From Flavobacterium sp. KACC 22761 (GTDB lineage: Bacteria > Bacteroidota > Bacteroidia > Flavobacteriales > Flavobacteriaceae): 64,000 nucleotides of DNA. The notes beneath the pieces were generated by a model that had not been told where the DNA came from, made no database searches, and saw only the letters and a list, made by a program, of their open reading frames with translations. Shown piece by piece: positions 24,314-32,224 of this stretch. The position numbers were made by a program, and so were the translations under genes. The stretch spans positions 248,001-312,000 of the forward strand of contig NZ_CP139148.1 in the NCBI RefSeq assembly GCF_034058155.1, in the 5' to 3' direction. Position 1 is the stretch's first letter. Each line of letters begins with the position of its first letter.

Positions 24314-24673
24314 ATGAGTCATTTTAGAAAGATTTTGGTCTGGCAGAAATCAATTTCCTTAGTTACAAAAGTTTATAAAACAACAAGAACTTTCCCAAAA
24401 GAAGAAACTTTTGGATTAACTTCGCAAATACGTCGAAGTTCAGTATCAATTCCAAGTAACATTGCAGAAGGATCTGGAAGAGAAAGTAATAAAGATTTTT
24501 TACGATTTTTATATATTTCTCTCGGCTCTTTATTTGAAATGCAGACCCAACTTGAAATTGCAAAAAATATAATTTATATAAACGAAGAAGAATTTAACCT
24601 TTTATATGAGGACAGTAGAGAGATCGAAAGAATGCTAGCGTCGTTAATCAAAAAAATAAAAGACACTATCTAA
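24314..24673 (+). CDS. Four-helix-bundle protein (S23 / 23S rRNA intervening-sequence type)
   Basis: A 119-residue protein with the family signatures: LVWQKSISLVTKVYKTTRTFP at the start, FGLTSQIRRSSVSIPSNIAEG in the middle and FLRFLYISLGSLFEMQTQLEIA near the end. The family was first seen in insertions within 23S rRNA genes, and related proteins (Avd) accompany diversity-generating retroelements. Here there is no rRNA or reverse transcriptase around. Known members form positively charged pentameric bundles that bind nucleic acid. The gene is bracketed by inverted CTAAG octamer repeats and carries its own promoter box, so it resembles a small inserted cassette. Confidence 0.92.
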   Translation: MSHFRKILVWQKSISLVTKVYKTTRTFPKEETFGLTSQIRRSSVSIPSNIAEGSGRESNKDFLRFLYISLGSLFEMQTQLEIAKNIIYINEEEFNLLYEDSREIERMLASLIKKIKDTI

Positions 24674-24679
24674 AAAACT

Positions 24680-24713
24680 TAGTATCTTAGAAACTTAGAA
24701 TCTCAGCAACTCA
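24680..24713. repeat. CTTAGnnn octamer tandem, right flank of the four-helix-bundle gene
   Basis: CTTAGTATCTTAGAAACTTA then GAATCTCAGCAACTC. It is the approximate reverse complement of 24226-24258 and ends 5 bp before the ATG of the nucleoid-protein gene, so it supplies that gene's translation leader. Confidence 0.75.
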
Positions 24714-24718
24714 AAAAA

Positions 24719-25777
24719 ATGATCAACCTTTTCAACACCCACATCGACACGCTGTCAATACACCGCGTAGGAAACAAGAGCCGTAACGAAGCGATTTTTT
24801 TATCAGAGCAACCGTTTAATCTTAATGATGAAATTGTTCCTTTGATTAAAGAATTCTTTTTTAAGCCTTTTAGAGAAAAAGAAGAAAACTATTATCAGTT
24901 TGCACACGAAGTGGACTTGGATTACAACGACATGTTTAAATATGCAACGGAGATTTTTGCTAATCCGTCAAATGTTCATGAGGTTTCTAAAAACATTACA
25001 AAACATTTATTTGAGCAGTCAAATCACCCGCATATTAAAAACGGAGAGGTTTACGTAACTTATTTGACCAACTTAAGCATTGATAATAATGTTGTTGATG
25101 CAATTGGAATTTTTAAAAGTGAATTACAAGCAGACTTTTTACAGTTTGAAGAAAACGGAAGCAATCTTGAAATGATTTTACAGCAAGGAATCAACTTGAG
25201 TAAGCTAGACAAAGGATGTTTGATTTTCAACTATAAAAAAGAAGAAGGATACAAAATCCTAACTGTAGACAGCAATCGTTATGACGCGCGTTACTGGTTA
25301 GAACACTTTTTATCTGTAGATGCTTTTGAAGATGAAAATTTCATAACTAAAAAATATTTAAAATTCTGTCAAAACTTCGCAAAAGATGTGGTTTTGCCAG
25401 CAGAAGACAAGAAAGAGGAGGTAATGTTTATGAACCGATCTGTGAATTATTTCGCTAAAAATGATCAGTTTGAAGAACAGAATTTCTTGAATGAAGTACT
25501 AGACAATCCTGATTTGATTCCTGAATTTAAAAACTATAAAGTTGATAAAGGAGAAAAATACAGCATCGAAGATGTTACCTCATTCCCTATTGCCAACGCA
25601 GCAGTTTCTGACGCTAGAAAATCGATTAAAAATGTAATTAATCTGGATACTCACATTCAAATCAAAATGGATTTTATTAATCCCGAAAGCGCAGAAAAAT
25701 TTGTTGAAAAAGGCTGGGATGAAGAAAAACAAATGTATTACTACTTAGTTTACTTCAACAAGGAAGAGAAAAACTAA
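24719..25777 (+). CDS. Nucleoid-associated protein, NdpA/YejK family
   Basis: A 352-residue cytoplasmic protein of the 37-kDa nucleoid-associated family: it opens with MINLFNTHIDTLSIHRVGNK, typical of the family, and has the central HLFEQSNHPHIKNGEVYVTYL and CLIFNYKKEEGYKILTVD segments. E. coli YejK associates with the chromosome and topoisomerases. The length is about 15 residues longer than YejK. Its start codon follows the CTTAG repeat directly, with no -7 box of its own in view, so it may be transcribed from the upstream four-helix-bundle promoter. A strong terminator follows. Confidence 0.88.
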   Translation: MINLFNTHIDTLSIHRVGNKSRNEAIFLSEQPFNLNDEIVPLIKEFFFKPFREKEENYYQFAHEVDLDYNDMFKYATEIFANPSNVHEVSKNITKHLFEQSNHPHIKNGEVYVTYLTNLSIDNNVVDAIGIFKSELQADFLQFEENGSNLEMILQQGINLSKLDKGCLIFNYKKEEGYKILTVDSNRYDARYWLEHFLSVDAFEDENFITKKYLKFCQNFAKDVVLPAEDKKEEVMFMNRSVNYFAKNDQFEEQNFLNEVLDNPDLIPEFKNYKVDKGEKYSIEDVTSFPIANAAVSDARKSIKNVINLDTHIQIKMDFINPESAEKFVEKGWDEEKQMYYYLVYFNKEEKN

Positions 25778-25810
25778 GGGTTTTCATTTTCTATTACTTA
25801 CTTAAAACAG

Positions 25811-25845
25811 AAAACGGCAGTTACATTTGTAGCTGCCGTTTTTTA
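25811..25845 (+). terminator. Rho-independent terminator (copy A)
   Basis: AAAACGGCAG and CTGCCGTTTT pair around a loop containing TTACATTTGTAG, followed by T residues. An almost identical 35-bp sequence terminates the gene ending at 27977 (28002-28036). Confidence 0.85.
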
Positions 25846-25966
25846 TTTCAACAACATTTTTTCAAAAGTAATGATTCTAAAATTGTAGGTTATTTAACAA
25901 GTTTTTATATATTCGCCAACAACAATATTTAACCCTAAACTACTTACTTAAACCTACAGCCTCAAT

Positions 25967-27004
25967 ATGAGAATATTTTTCGGTACTCAAAATTTTAAAA
26001 TAAAAGATATTTATCCTCACGAAATTGGCCTCAGCAACAATATTGGCTATACAATTGAAATTCGTCAAAAATATTTTCACATTTACTGGATTCCTTTTTT
26101 CGGAACTGGAAAAATTTGGGGAATAAGAAAAGATGGAGAATTATACGAACTTCCGGTAGAATACATCCGAGAAATAAAAAGACGAAATATCAAAGTACGA
26201 AGCCCTTGGTACACATATTCTATTCCGTTATTAGTCTGTTTTGGATTTTTTGCTTATTACCTAAGTGAAAAAATTAAGGAACACAATTATGAAAAACAGA
26301 ATATTGAAAATTTTTCACAAAATGTCGTGAAATTAACTAAAGATATTGATGATCCTGCCACAAATCAATTCTATACACTTCAAGATACAAAAGACAACTC
26401 TTCAGATGCGATAATGTACCTGAAGGTTGAAAAAATCTATCATGATAAAATTATGTTTAGTCTCATTCCGGGGTTCTTTCTTAATTCATCGCAATTGGAA
26501 CTGGACGAATGTTATAATGACAACAAAGGCAACTTAGACACGATTTCTATCTCAAAAGCTCTCTTAAAAAAAGCATTAAATCTCGATTATGAAGCTACAA
26601 AAGACTATAGTTATAAAGGTCAAGATTTGTTGGGGTCAAAAAAATTGTATGCGATAACTTCAATCGAAAGGAAATTCGAACCAAAAATCAACATCACACA
26701 AACCTATATTGATTATAAAGTAATTCAGATCGAATTAACGAACAGCAGTAGTGCTTTTAAAATTTTATCTATTAAGAATATCTCGAATTCAATACCATGG
26801 AATGCAAAATTACCGATGGAAATAAGTGCCGGAACAGAATCGAAACCAACAAAATTCACTCTGGAAAATACTGAAAACAGCAAATTCTCTTTCTACGGAA
26901 ACAATAAATACAGTGCCGAAATAAAAATCCTGGACTCGAATAATATCGAATACACCTACCTAATCAGTGGAACAGGCACCATGAATTCAATCGAAAAAAC
27001 TTAA
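25967..27004 (+). CDS. Unknown single-span membrane protein
   Basis: A 345-residue protein I do not recognise. The first 80 residues are soluble and aromatic (NIGYTIEIRQKYFHIYWIPFFGTGKIWGIRK), one membrane helix lies at about 84-100 (YSIPLLVCFGFFAYYLSEK), and the remaining ~240 residues form a beta-rich domain with ITSIERKFEPKINITQTYID. The basic residues before the helix (REIKRRNIKVR) suggest the N-terminus is cytoplasmic and the large C-terminal domain periplasmic. It is 10 bp from another unknown membrane gene, so the two form an operon bounded by near-identical terminators. Confidence 0.6.
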   Translation: MRIFFGTQNFKIKDIYPHEIGLSNNIGYTIEIRQKYFHIYWIPFFGTGKIWGIRKDGELYELPVEYIREIKRRNIKVRSPWYTYSIPLLVCFGFFAYYLSEKIKEHNYEKQNIENFSQNVVKLTKDIDDPATNQFYTLQDTKDNSSDAIMYLKVEKIYHDKIMFSLIPGFFLNSSQLELDECYNDNKGNLDTISISKALLKKALNLDYEATKDYSYKGQDLLGSKKLYAITSIERKFEPKINITQTYIDYKVIQIELTNSSSAFKILSIKNISNSIPWNAKLPMEISAGTESKPTKFTLENTENSKFSFYGNNKYSAEIKILDSNNIEYTYLISGTGTMNSIEKT

Positions 27005-27014
27005 ACCCAAAATC

Positions 27015-27977
27015 ATGAACTTTAGCAACCTAAAATGGTATTTATTCGCAGTCATTACAGTTTTTCTTTGTTTCTTTTTAATTCCTGAAACGCAGTACAA
27101 TTCAAGCGGATGGGCAATCGGAATTGTAACTTCTCTATTAGTTGCATTTTTTATTTTTCTTGGCATCGCCGGAATTAATTCTCTTTCTGAATTATCCTAT
27201 TTTAATTCCGAAAATCCAAATGCAGGCAATCCATTGATGTATATAGTGCCTATCGCTACATTTCTTTTCGGATCAATTATAATCAATAGTAATTTTAGCG
27301 GTCGTTTGGAGAAAAAAATCAAAAAAGAGGGTGTTTTTGGAACTGCCACTATTGACAGCGGTTTTTCTGAAACAACCGAATCATCTCGTAGCGGTTCACA
27401 TACTGATTATACGCTTTCGCTAACTTTTACCTCTGCTGATCATAAAGTAAATAAAGTGGTAACCGATATTTCATCAGAAGCGTATCGAAAAGTAGGAGTC
27501 GGATTAGAGGTAGAAATTATTTATTTGCCACAAAATCCACAAATTTTCAGAGTTTTGGTTGATGACGAAAGCATCAAAAATTTCAAAAACATATCCAACA
27601 GAAGTTTAGAATTCAAGGATTTAGAAAAATTTATTACTGTAAAAGATGCGGCCAATTTAGAGAAATCTCTGAAACAAATTAGTGGCGGATGGAAACCACA
27701 AGAAAGTGAAATTGGTGGATTCGGATTTATCAATAACCTGAAAAAAGAACTTGTTTTTGTTCATCCATCAAACAAAATGTTGTTATATATACACAACAAG
27801 GATTTTGCAGTTGGCAACTTCAAAATACCTAAAGAACAAGTTATCAAAGAATTAAAAGATTCTACCGGCATTCAATATGAAACCGACAAATATTATATAA
27901 AGACGCATAGTAAATACGGAGAAGGAAACACTATGACTATGACTGTACTTGAAAACGTTACCATGCAATTAAAATAA
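27015..27977 (+). CDS. Unknown membrane protein with DUF3592-like segment
   Basis: A 320-residue protein with three N-terminal membrane helices (about 7-24, 33-53 and 74-92). After these, EGVFGTATIDSGFSETTESS and the following strand region up to VGLEVEIIYLPQNPQIFRV resemble the DUF3592 beta-barrel with its xxGxxVxVxYdPxxP turn. The C-terminal 130 residues are soluble and unlike anything I know (FITVKDAANLEKSLKQISGG). It overlaps no other gene and is paired with the unknown gene 10 bp upstream. Function unknown. Confidence 0.62.
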   Translation: MNFSNLKWYLFAVITVFLCFFLIPETQYNSSGWAIGIVTSLLVAFFIFLGIAGINSLSELSYFNSENPNAGNPLMYIVPIATFLFGSIIINSNFSGRLEKKIKKEGVFGTATIDSGFSETTESSRSGSHTDYTLSLTFTSADHKVNKVVTDISSEAYRKVGVGLEVEIIYLPQNPQIFRVLVDDESIKNFKNISNRSLEFKDLEKFITVKDAANLEKSLKQISGGWKPQESEIGGFGFINNLKKELVFVHPSNKMLLYIHNKDFAVGNFKIPKEQVIKELKDSTGIQYETDKYYIKTHSKYGEGNTMTMTVLENVTMQLK

Positions 27978-28001
27978 CTTTTCAATTTTCCTAAATAAAA
28001 A

Positions 28002-28036
28002 AAACGGCGGTTACATTTGTAACTGCCGTTTTTTAT
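28002..28036 (+). terminator. Rho-independent terminator (copy B)
   Basis: AAAACGGCGG and CTGCCGTTTT pair around TTACATTTGTAA, with flanking A and T runs, so it can act on both strands between the convergent genes ending at 27977 and 28050. Differs from 25811-25845 at two or three bases. Confidence 0.85.
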
Positions 28037-28049
28037 CACAATTGATTTT

Positions 28050-28631
28050 CTAAAAAAGAGCGAAAATCGATTTTAAAATATCATCATAAACTTGCTTGTC
28101 TCTCTCGCCTGCTCGTGCCAAAACTCGGATTCCCGAATAATTATTAAAGATAAAACGAGCTAATGATCGCGCCTCTTGCTTATCAGAAATTTGTCCCAAA
28201 TCTTGTCCTTTTTTGATCGCTTGACAAAAAATATCTTCAACCGTTTTCTGATTATCATGAACAATTTTTGCAATTTCAGGATCGTGCATCGCCAATTCGA
28301 CTGATGAATTAACCATAAAACAGCCTTTCGTAATTCGGTCTTGCAGACTTTCAGCAACTGCTTGTTTAAAGATTTCTGTAAAAGCCGTTTTTATATTTGC
28401 AGCATTTCCTAAAAACTCTTTAAGAATCTCATGGTTTTTCTGCTGATATCTTTTTAATGACTTTACAAAAAGCTTTTGCTTATCTCCAAAAGTATCATAC
28501 AAACTAGAACGGCTCAATCCTAAATGATTTACCAAATCCTGTGCAGAAGTTCCATTGTAACCTTTATGCCAAAAAATCTCGATTGCTTTATCTAAAGCCT
28601 GATCTTCGTTAAATTCTTTTGTTCTAGCCAT
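28050..28631 (-). CDS. TetR/AcrR family transcriptional regulator
   Basis: A 193-residue repressor. The DNA-binding domain is clear: ALDKAIEIFWHKGYNGTSAQ, LVNHLGLSRSSLYDTFGDKQKLF. The C-terminal part fits the TetR_C group often found beside short-chain dehydrogenases, with KGCFMVNSSVELAMHDPEIA. I start at the ATG at 28631 (MARTKEF), as the family does, rather than three codons earlier. It lies 73 bp downstream of the SDR gene on the same strand, and GAACnATCGTTCC-like palindromes occur upstream of both, so it most likely represses both. The ligand is probably a small electrophile or quinone, by analogy only. Confidence 0.93.
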   Translation of the reverse strand: MARTKEFNEDQALDKAIEIFWHKGYNGTSAQDLVNHLGLSRSSLYDTFGDKQKLFVKSLKRYQQKNHEILKEFLGNAANIKTAFTEIFKQAVAESLQDRITKGCFMVNSSVELAMHDPEIAKIVHDNQKTVEDIFCQAIKKGQDLGQISDKQEARSLARFIFNNYSGIRVLARAGERDKQVYDDILKSIFALF

Positions 28632-28655
28632 GATATCCAAAATTAAATTTCTTCA

Positions 28656-28689
28656 CAAAGATACCAAAAATACAGAACAATCGTTCCTG
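28656..28689 (-). promoter_or_regulatory. tetR promoter and palindromic operator
   Basis: Minus-strand TATCTTTG (28656-28663) is the -7 box of tetR. Just upstream lies CAGAACAATCGTTCCTG (28673-28689), an imperfect copy of the GGAACGATCGTTCC palindrome found before the SDR gene. Confidence 0.65.
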
Positions 28690-28704
28690 AATTAGTCAAA
28701 AAAA

Positions 28705-29457
28705 TTATACAACAGCATTGACAGTAAGTCCACCGTCAACTACAATTTCAGTTCCAGTAATGAACGATGAATCGTCTGAAGCCAAGAACGAAACTGTTTT
28801 TGCAATTTCAGCAGATTGACCAAAACGTTTTAATAAAATCTTTTCACCTAAAACAGTTCCAAACCCTTCTACTTCTTCTTTTTGCAAACCAAGTTTTCCA
28901 TACAATGGAGTTTCAACTGGCCCAGGAGAAACAGCATTCACTCTGATTTTTCTTGGAGCCAATTCTGTTGCAAATACTTTATTTAGTGACAACACTGCAG
29001 CTTTACTTGCGGCGTAAACACTTGAATTTGGCATTCCAACGTGCGCATTTACTGAAGTATTAAAAATGATAGAACCACCGTCATTTAAAATTGGCAATAC
29101 TTTTTGAACTGTAAAATAAACTCCTTTTACATTCACATTCATGATACTGTCATAATGATCTTCTGAAGCAAAATCAACTGGAGCAAAAGCTGCAATTCCG
29201 GCATTTAAAAACAAAATATCTACTTTTCCGAATTTTGTTTTTACTTCTTCAACTAAATTATCAATTGATTTTAAATCAGATTGATCAGCTACAATTCCAG
29301 TAACATTCAATTCTTTTTCTGCTTTTTCTAAAGCTTCTCTGTTTCTTCCTGTTACAATTACTTTTGCGCCTTTTGCTGCCAAATCAGCTGCAGCTGCATA
29401 TCCAATTCCACTGTTTCCACCTGTTACTATAGCAACTTTGTTTTCTAAATTTTTCAT
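28705..29457 (-). CDS. Short-chain dehydrogenase/reductase
   Basis: A 250-residue classical SDR: the cofactor motif TGGNSGIG at about 13-20, LNAGIAA, the catalytic Ser in IIFNTSVNAHVG, the YAASK tetrad Tyr-Lys near 153-157, and the C-terminal SFITGTEIVVDGGL. The Arg at the end of the second strand (VTGRNREAL) suggests NADP(H) preference. It reduces a carbonyl or oxidises an alcohol in the cytoplasm; the substrate is unknown. It is transcribed ahead of a TetR regulator and preceded by a 30-bp perfect palindrome that abuts the promoter box, so it is likely inducible. Confidence 0.94.
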   Translation of the reverse strand: MKNLENKVAIVTGGNSGIGYAAAADLAAKGAKVIVTGRNREALEKAEKELNVTGIVADQSDLKSIDNLVEEVKTKFGKVDILFLNAGIAAFAPVDFASEDHYDSIMNVNVKGVYFTVQKVLPILNDGGSIIFNTSVNAHVGMPNSSVYAASKAAVLSLNKVFATELAPRKIRVNAVSPGPVETPLYGKLGLQKEEVEGFGTVLGEKILLKRFGQSAEIAKTVSFLASDDSSFITGTEIVVDGGLTVNAVV

Positions 29458-29500
29458 TTTATTTGTTTTTTAAGTTATTGATTATTCAATTATTATGGTG

Positions 29501-29537
29501 CAAAGATATAATAACGGAACGATCGTTCCGTTATTAT
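29501..29537 (-). promoter_or_regulatory. SDR promoter with 30-bp perfect palindromic operator
   Basis: The palindrome 29508-29537 is perfect over 30 bp, centred on GGAACGATCGTTCC. It abuts and shares one base with the minus-strand -7 box TATCTTTG (29501-29508). This position would let a bound TetR dimer block the promoter. Confidence 0.75.
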
Positions 29538-29658
29538 TGATGTTAATTTTTAGTTAAAATTTAGGTCGTCAGATTTTAACCCTTTATTTATAAAGGAAAT
29601 AACTATGTGACTATAAATGAAAGAAATTACGAAATGTCGGCGATTCTTAATATTTGCT

Positions 29659-29666
29659 TAATTTTG
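29659..29666 (+). promoter_or_regulatory. -7 promoter element of the GAF-domain gene
   Basis: TAATTTTG, 20 bp before the ATG at 29687; it lies inside any longer reading of the gene and so favours the 29687 start. Confidence 0.55.
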
Positions 29667-29686
29667 TATTCCTAAAACAAAAACAG

Positions 29687-32056
29687 ATGGAACGTCTTTT
29701 ACCACATGAAAGTCCTTTCGAAACCATAATCTCATTTCATAAATTAATTGAATCTTTTGAGGAAATTGCTTTATCCAATGTCGATTATCGCTCCAACTAC
29801 GCCAAAGCTATTCTGAAAGAAGTTGAAGCTTTTCCGGAATTCAGAACTGGGATTCATAATTATGACATCATAAAAAATAACGAAGGTTTAATCAAAAATA
29901 TAACTGCCGATTTATTTCCTACCGCTTTGACGCATAACGAAATAAAGGCCATCACTATTCCTTTCCAAAATATTTCATTTAATTACACAGAACGTTTCAA
30001 AAAAATTCTGCGCAATGCTGGAGATGAATTTTACATGGAAATTCGTGATTTTGATGGTCATCAATTTTACATCAACAACTGCTGTTTGATTTTGAGCTAT
30101 TATTACAATCAGCAAATTGATTTCAACCGACCTTTTTTCTACGATATTCCAGACGAAAGAGGAATAGAGAGACATTACAGAATCCTCTATAATGCAGATT
30201 TTATGGAAATCATGCCAACGGAAAGAGCTTTAGAATTAACACAGAACGATATTGACGAGTTAATTGACAATTATAATGATATCGAATTATGGAAATCTAA
30301 ATTTCCGCCGAGAAGCTGGGTTTTAAAAGGTTTCGGAATTGTTTCTTTGTTTGATGCGACAACCGAAAGTGCCATTTCAAACTTAAAAAGTAATTTATTA
30401 AAACCTGATTCAACCCGCGTTACTTCAACTGACATTATTGAAAGTATTTTTAGATCAATATTTAGGATTCCGAGTTTAAAAGTGGGATTCATTATTTACA
30501 ATCCGGAAGAAGAAAAATTTATACGACCAATCAAGTTCGACAATCAAATGCAGAGTTTTCTATTGAAAACAGATCAAGAAGTAGATTGTAAAAATGCTTT
30601 TTTTGGCTGTTCATTTGAAAATCTTTTAAACAATAAAGAGCCTTTTGTGATTTCGAATGTCGAAAAATTCATTGAAGAATCTCCTAATAAAAAACTTGGA
30701 GAACATTTATTGAGCCAAGGTATCAAAAGCTGTGTTTTTGCACCAGTCATCAAAGATGAACAATTATTGGGCGTTGTTGAATTGGTTTCTGAATATCCAA
30801 GAGATCTAAATAGTGTGAACGCCACAAAACTAGAATTGATTTTGCCATATTTAACCGATACTATTGATCGTTACAATACCGATATGCAACATCAAATCGA
30901 GGCAATTATTCAGCGTGAATATACCACGATTCACCCTAGCGTTTATTGGAAATTCAGAAAAGAATCTCAAAACTATTTTCAAAATATCAATCATACAAAA
31001 GATTATATTTTTAAAGAAATTGTCTTTAAAAATGTATATCCGCTTTACGGACAAATTGATATTAAAGGGTCATCTGAGCATCGAAATGAAACCGTGAAAA
31101 TTGACCTGAAAAATCAATTGACCGCTCTTTTGGAAATTTTCGACAACCAAAAACCGAATTCGAACCTTGTGCTTTTGGAACAAAGAAAATTTGAATTGGA
31201 ATCGCTTCGAAGCGAATTGGATTTTCCGCTAAAAGCAGATACCGAACAACATATTCAGCGTTATATTGAAGAAGAAATTCATCCGATATTAAAAAACACA
31301 AAAGGCAATGCCAAAAATGAAGAATTAGAAGCTTTGTATTTTGAAAGTTTGGATGAAAAATCGGGCTTGTTTTATCAAGAAAGAAAAAAGTTTGATAACG
31401 CAATGTCTATCATCAACAAAAAATTGGCTTCGGTTTTAGATAAAAAGCAATTAGATGCGCAACAAATTTATCCGCATTATTATGAGCGTTTTAAAACCGA
31501 CGGAGTAGAACATAATTTATATATTGGCGCATCAATTTCGCCTACTAAGCCTTTCGACATCATGTATTTGCATAATTTAAGATTATGGCAATTGCAGACT
31601 TTGTGCGAAATGGAATTAGAACATCATCAGCTTAAGGAATCACTTCCGTATGAATTAGATGTTACGTCTTTAATATTAGTTTTTAGCGCACCACTTTCTA
31701 TCCGTTTTAGAATGGATGAAAAACGTTTTGACGTTGACGGAACTTACAATGCAAGATATGAAGTCGTTAAAAAACGAATCGACAAATCGCATATTAAGGG
31801 AACAAACGAACGAATTACAGAGAAAGAGAAAATCACAATTGTTTATTCTCAAAACAATGAAGAAACAGAATACTTAAAATACATCAAGTATTTGCAACAC
31901 AAAAAAATACTTGAACCTGCAATTGAGCAATTTGAAGTAGAAGATCTGCAAGGTGTTTCGGGATTGAGAGCCATTCGCGTAAAAGTCATCAATAACACGG
32001 TCAGTTCAACAACGAAAAAAATTACATATCAAGATTTATTAGATGAGCTCAACTAA
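29687..32056 (+). CDS. Large GAF-domain protein of unknown function
   Basis: A 789-residue cytoplasmic protein without membrane segments. Residues about 240-390 have a GAF-like pattern (VGFIIYNPEEEKFIRP, CSFENLLNNKEPFVISNVEK, CVFAPVIKDEQLLGVVELVS). The N-terminal 230 residues and the helical C-terminal 400 residues (with ELEALYFESLDEKSGLFYQE) are unfamiliar. GAF domains bind small ligands such as cyclic nucleotides. No kinase, cyclase or HTH is attached, so any output domain is not recognised. I start at 29687 (MERLLPHESPFE), behind a promoter box. The stop codon lies within the terminator stem. Confidence 0.75.
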   Translation: MERLLPHESPFETIISFHKLIESFEEIALSNVDYRSNYAKAILKEVEAFPEFRTGIHNYDIIKNNEGLIKNITADLFPTALTHNEIKAITIPFQNISFNYTERFKKILRNAGDEFYMEIRDFDGHQFYINNCCLILSYYYNQQIDFNRPFFYDIPDERGIERHYRILYNADFMEIMPTERALELTQNDIDELIDNYNDIELWKSKFPPRSWVLKGFGIVSLFDATTESAISNLKSNLLKPDSTRVTSTDIIESIFRSIFRIPSLKVGFIIYNPEEEKFIRPIKFDNQMQSFLLKTDQEVDCKNAFFGCSFENLLNNKEPFVISNVEKFIEESPNKKLGEHLLSQGIKSCVFAPVIKDEQLLGVVELVSEYPRDLNSVNATKLELILPYLTDTIDRYNTDMQHQIEAIIQREYTTIHPSVYWKFRKESQNYFQNINHTKDYIFKEIVFKNVYPLYGQIDIKGSSEHRNETVKIDLKNQLTALLEIFDNQKPNSNLVLLEQRKFELESLRSELDFPLKADTEQHIQRYIEEEIHPILKNTKGNAKNEELEALYFESLDEKSGLFYQERKKFDNAMSIINKKLASVLDKKQLDAQQIYPHYYERFKTDGVEHNLYIGASISPTKPFDIMYLHNLRLWQLQTLCEMELEHHQLKESLPYELDVTSLILVFSAPLSIRFRMDEKRFDVDGTYNARYEVVKKRIDKSHIKGTNERITEKEKITIVYSQNNEETEYLKYIKYLQHKKILEPAIEQFEVEDLQGVSGLRAIRVKVINNTVSSTTKKITYQDLLDELN

Positions 32057-32074
32057 CTTAGTTGAGCTTTTTTT
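32046..32074 (+). terminator. Terminator overlapping the stop codon of the GAF gene
   Basis: AGCTCAAC (32046-32053) pairs with GTTGAGCT (32061-32068), followed by a run of seven T. The TAA stop (32054-32056) is in the loop. Confidence 0.8.
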
Positions 32075-32099
32075 GTTGGCTGTAAATAGAACACGGATG

Positions 32100-32198
32100 A
32101 AACGGATTCGCTATCGCGAAGACGCGAATGAACACAGATTGATTTTTTAAAAATTAAAAATCCGTTTTATCAGTGTCTTCGCGATAGCGAATCCGTTT
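32100..32198. repeat. Long inverted repeat with perfect 24-bp arms
   Basis: Arms at 32100-32123 and 32175-32198 are exact reverse complements around the core GGATTCGCTATCGCGAAGAC. The spacer is about 50 bp and AT-rich. It lies between convergent genes. Confidence 0.8.
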
Positions 32199-32224
32199 TA
32201 TCAGCGTCTATAAATACACTCAAA

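Noticed and set aside
24314..24673. Insertion in a 23S rRNA gene
   Set aside because: The four-helix-bundle family is known from rRNA insertions, but the flanks are protein genes and repeats, not rRNA.
24314..24673. Diversity-generating retroelement accessory (Avd)
   Set aside because: No reverse transcriptase, template repeat or variable target gene is found near it.
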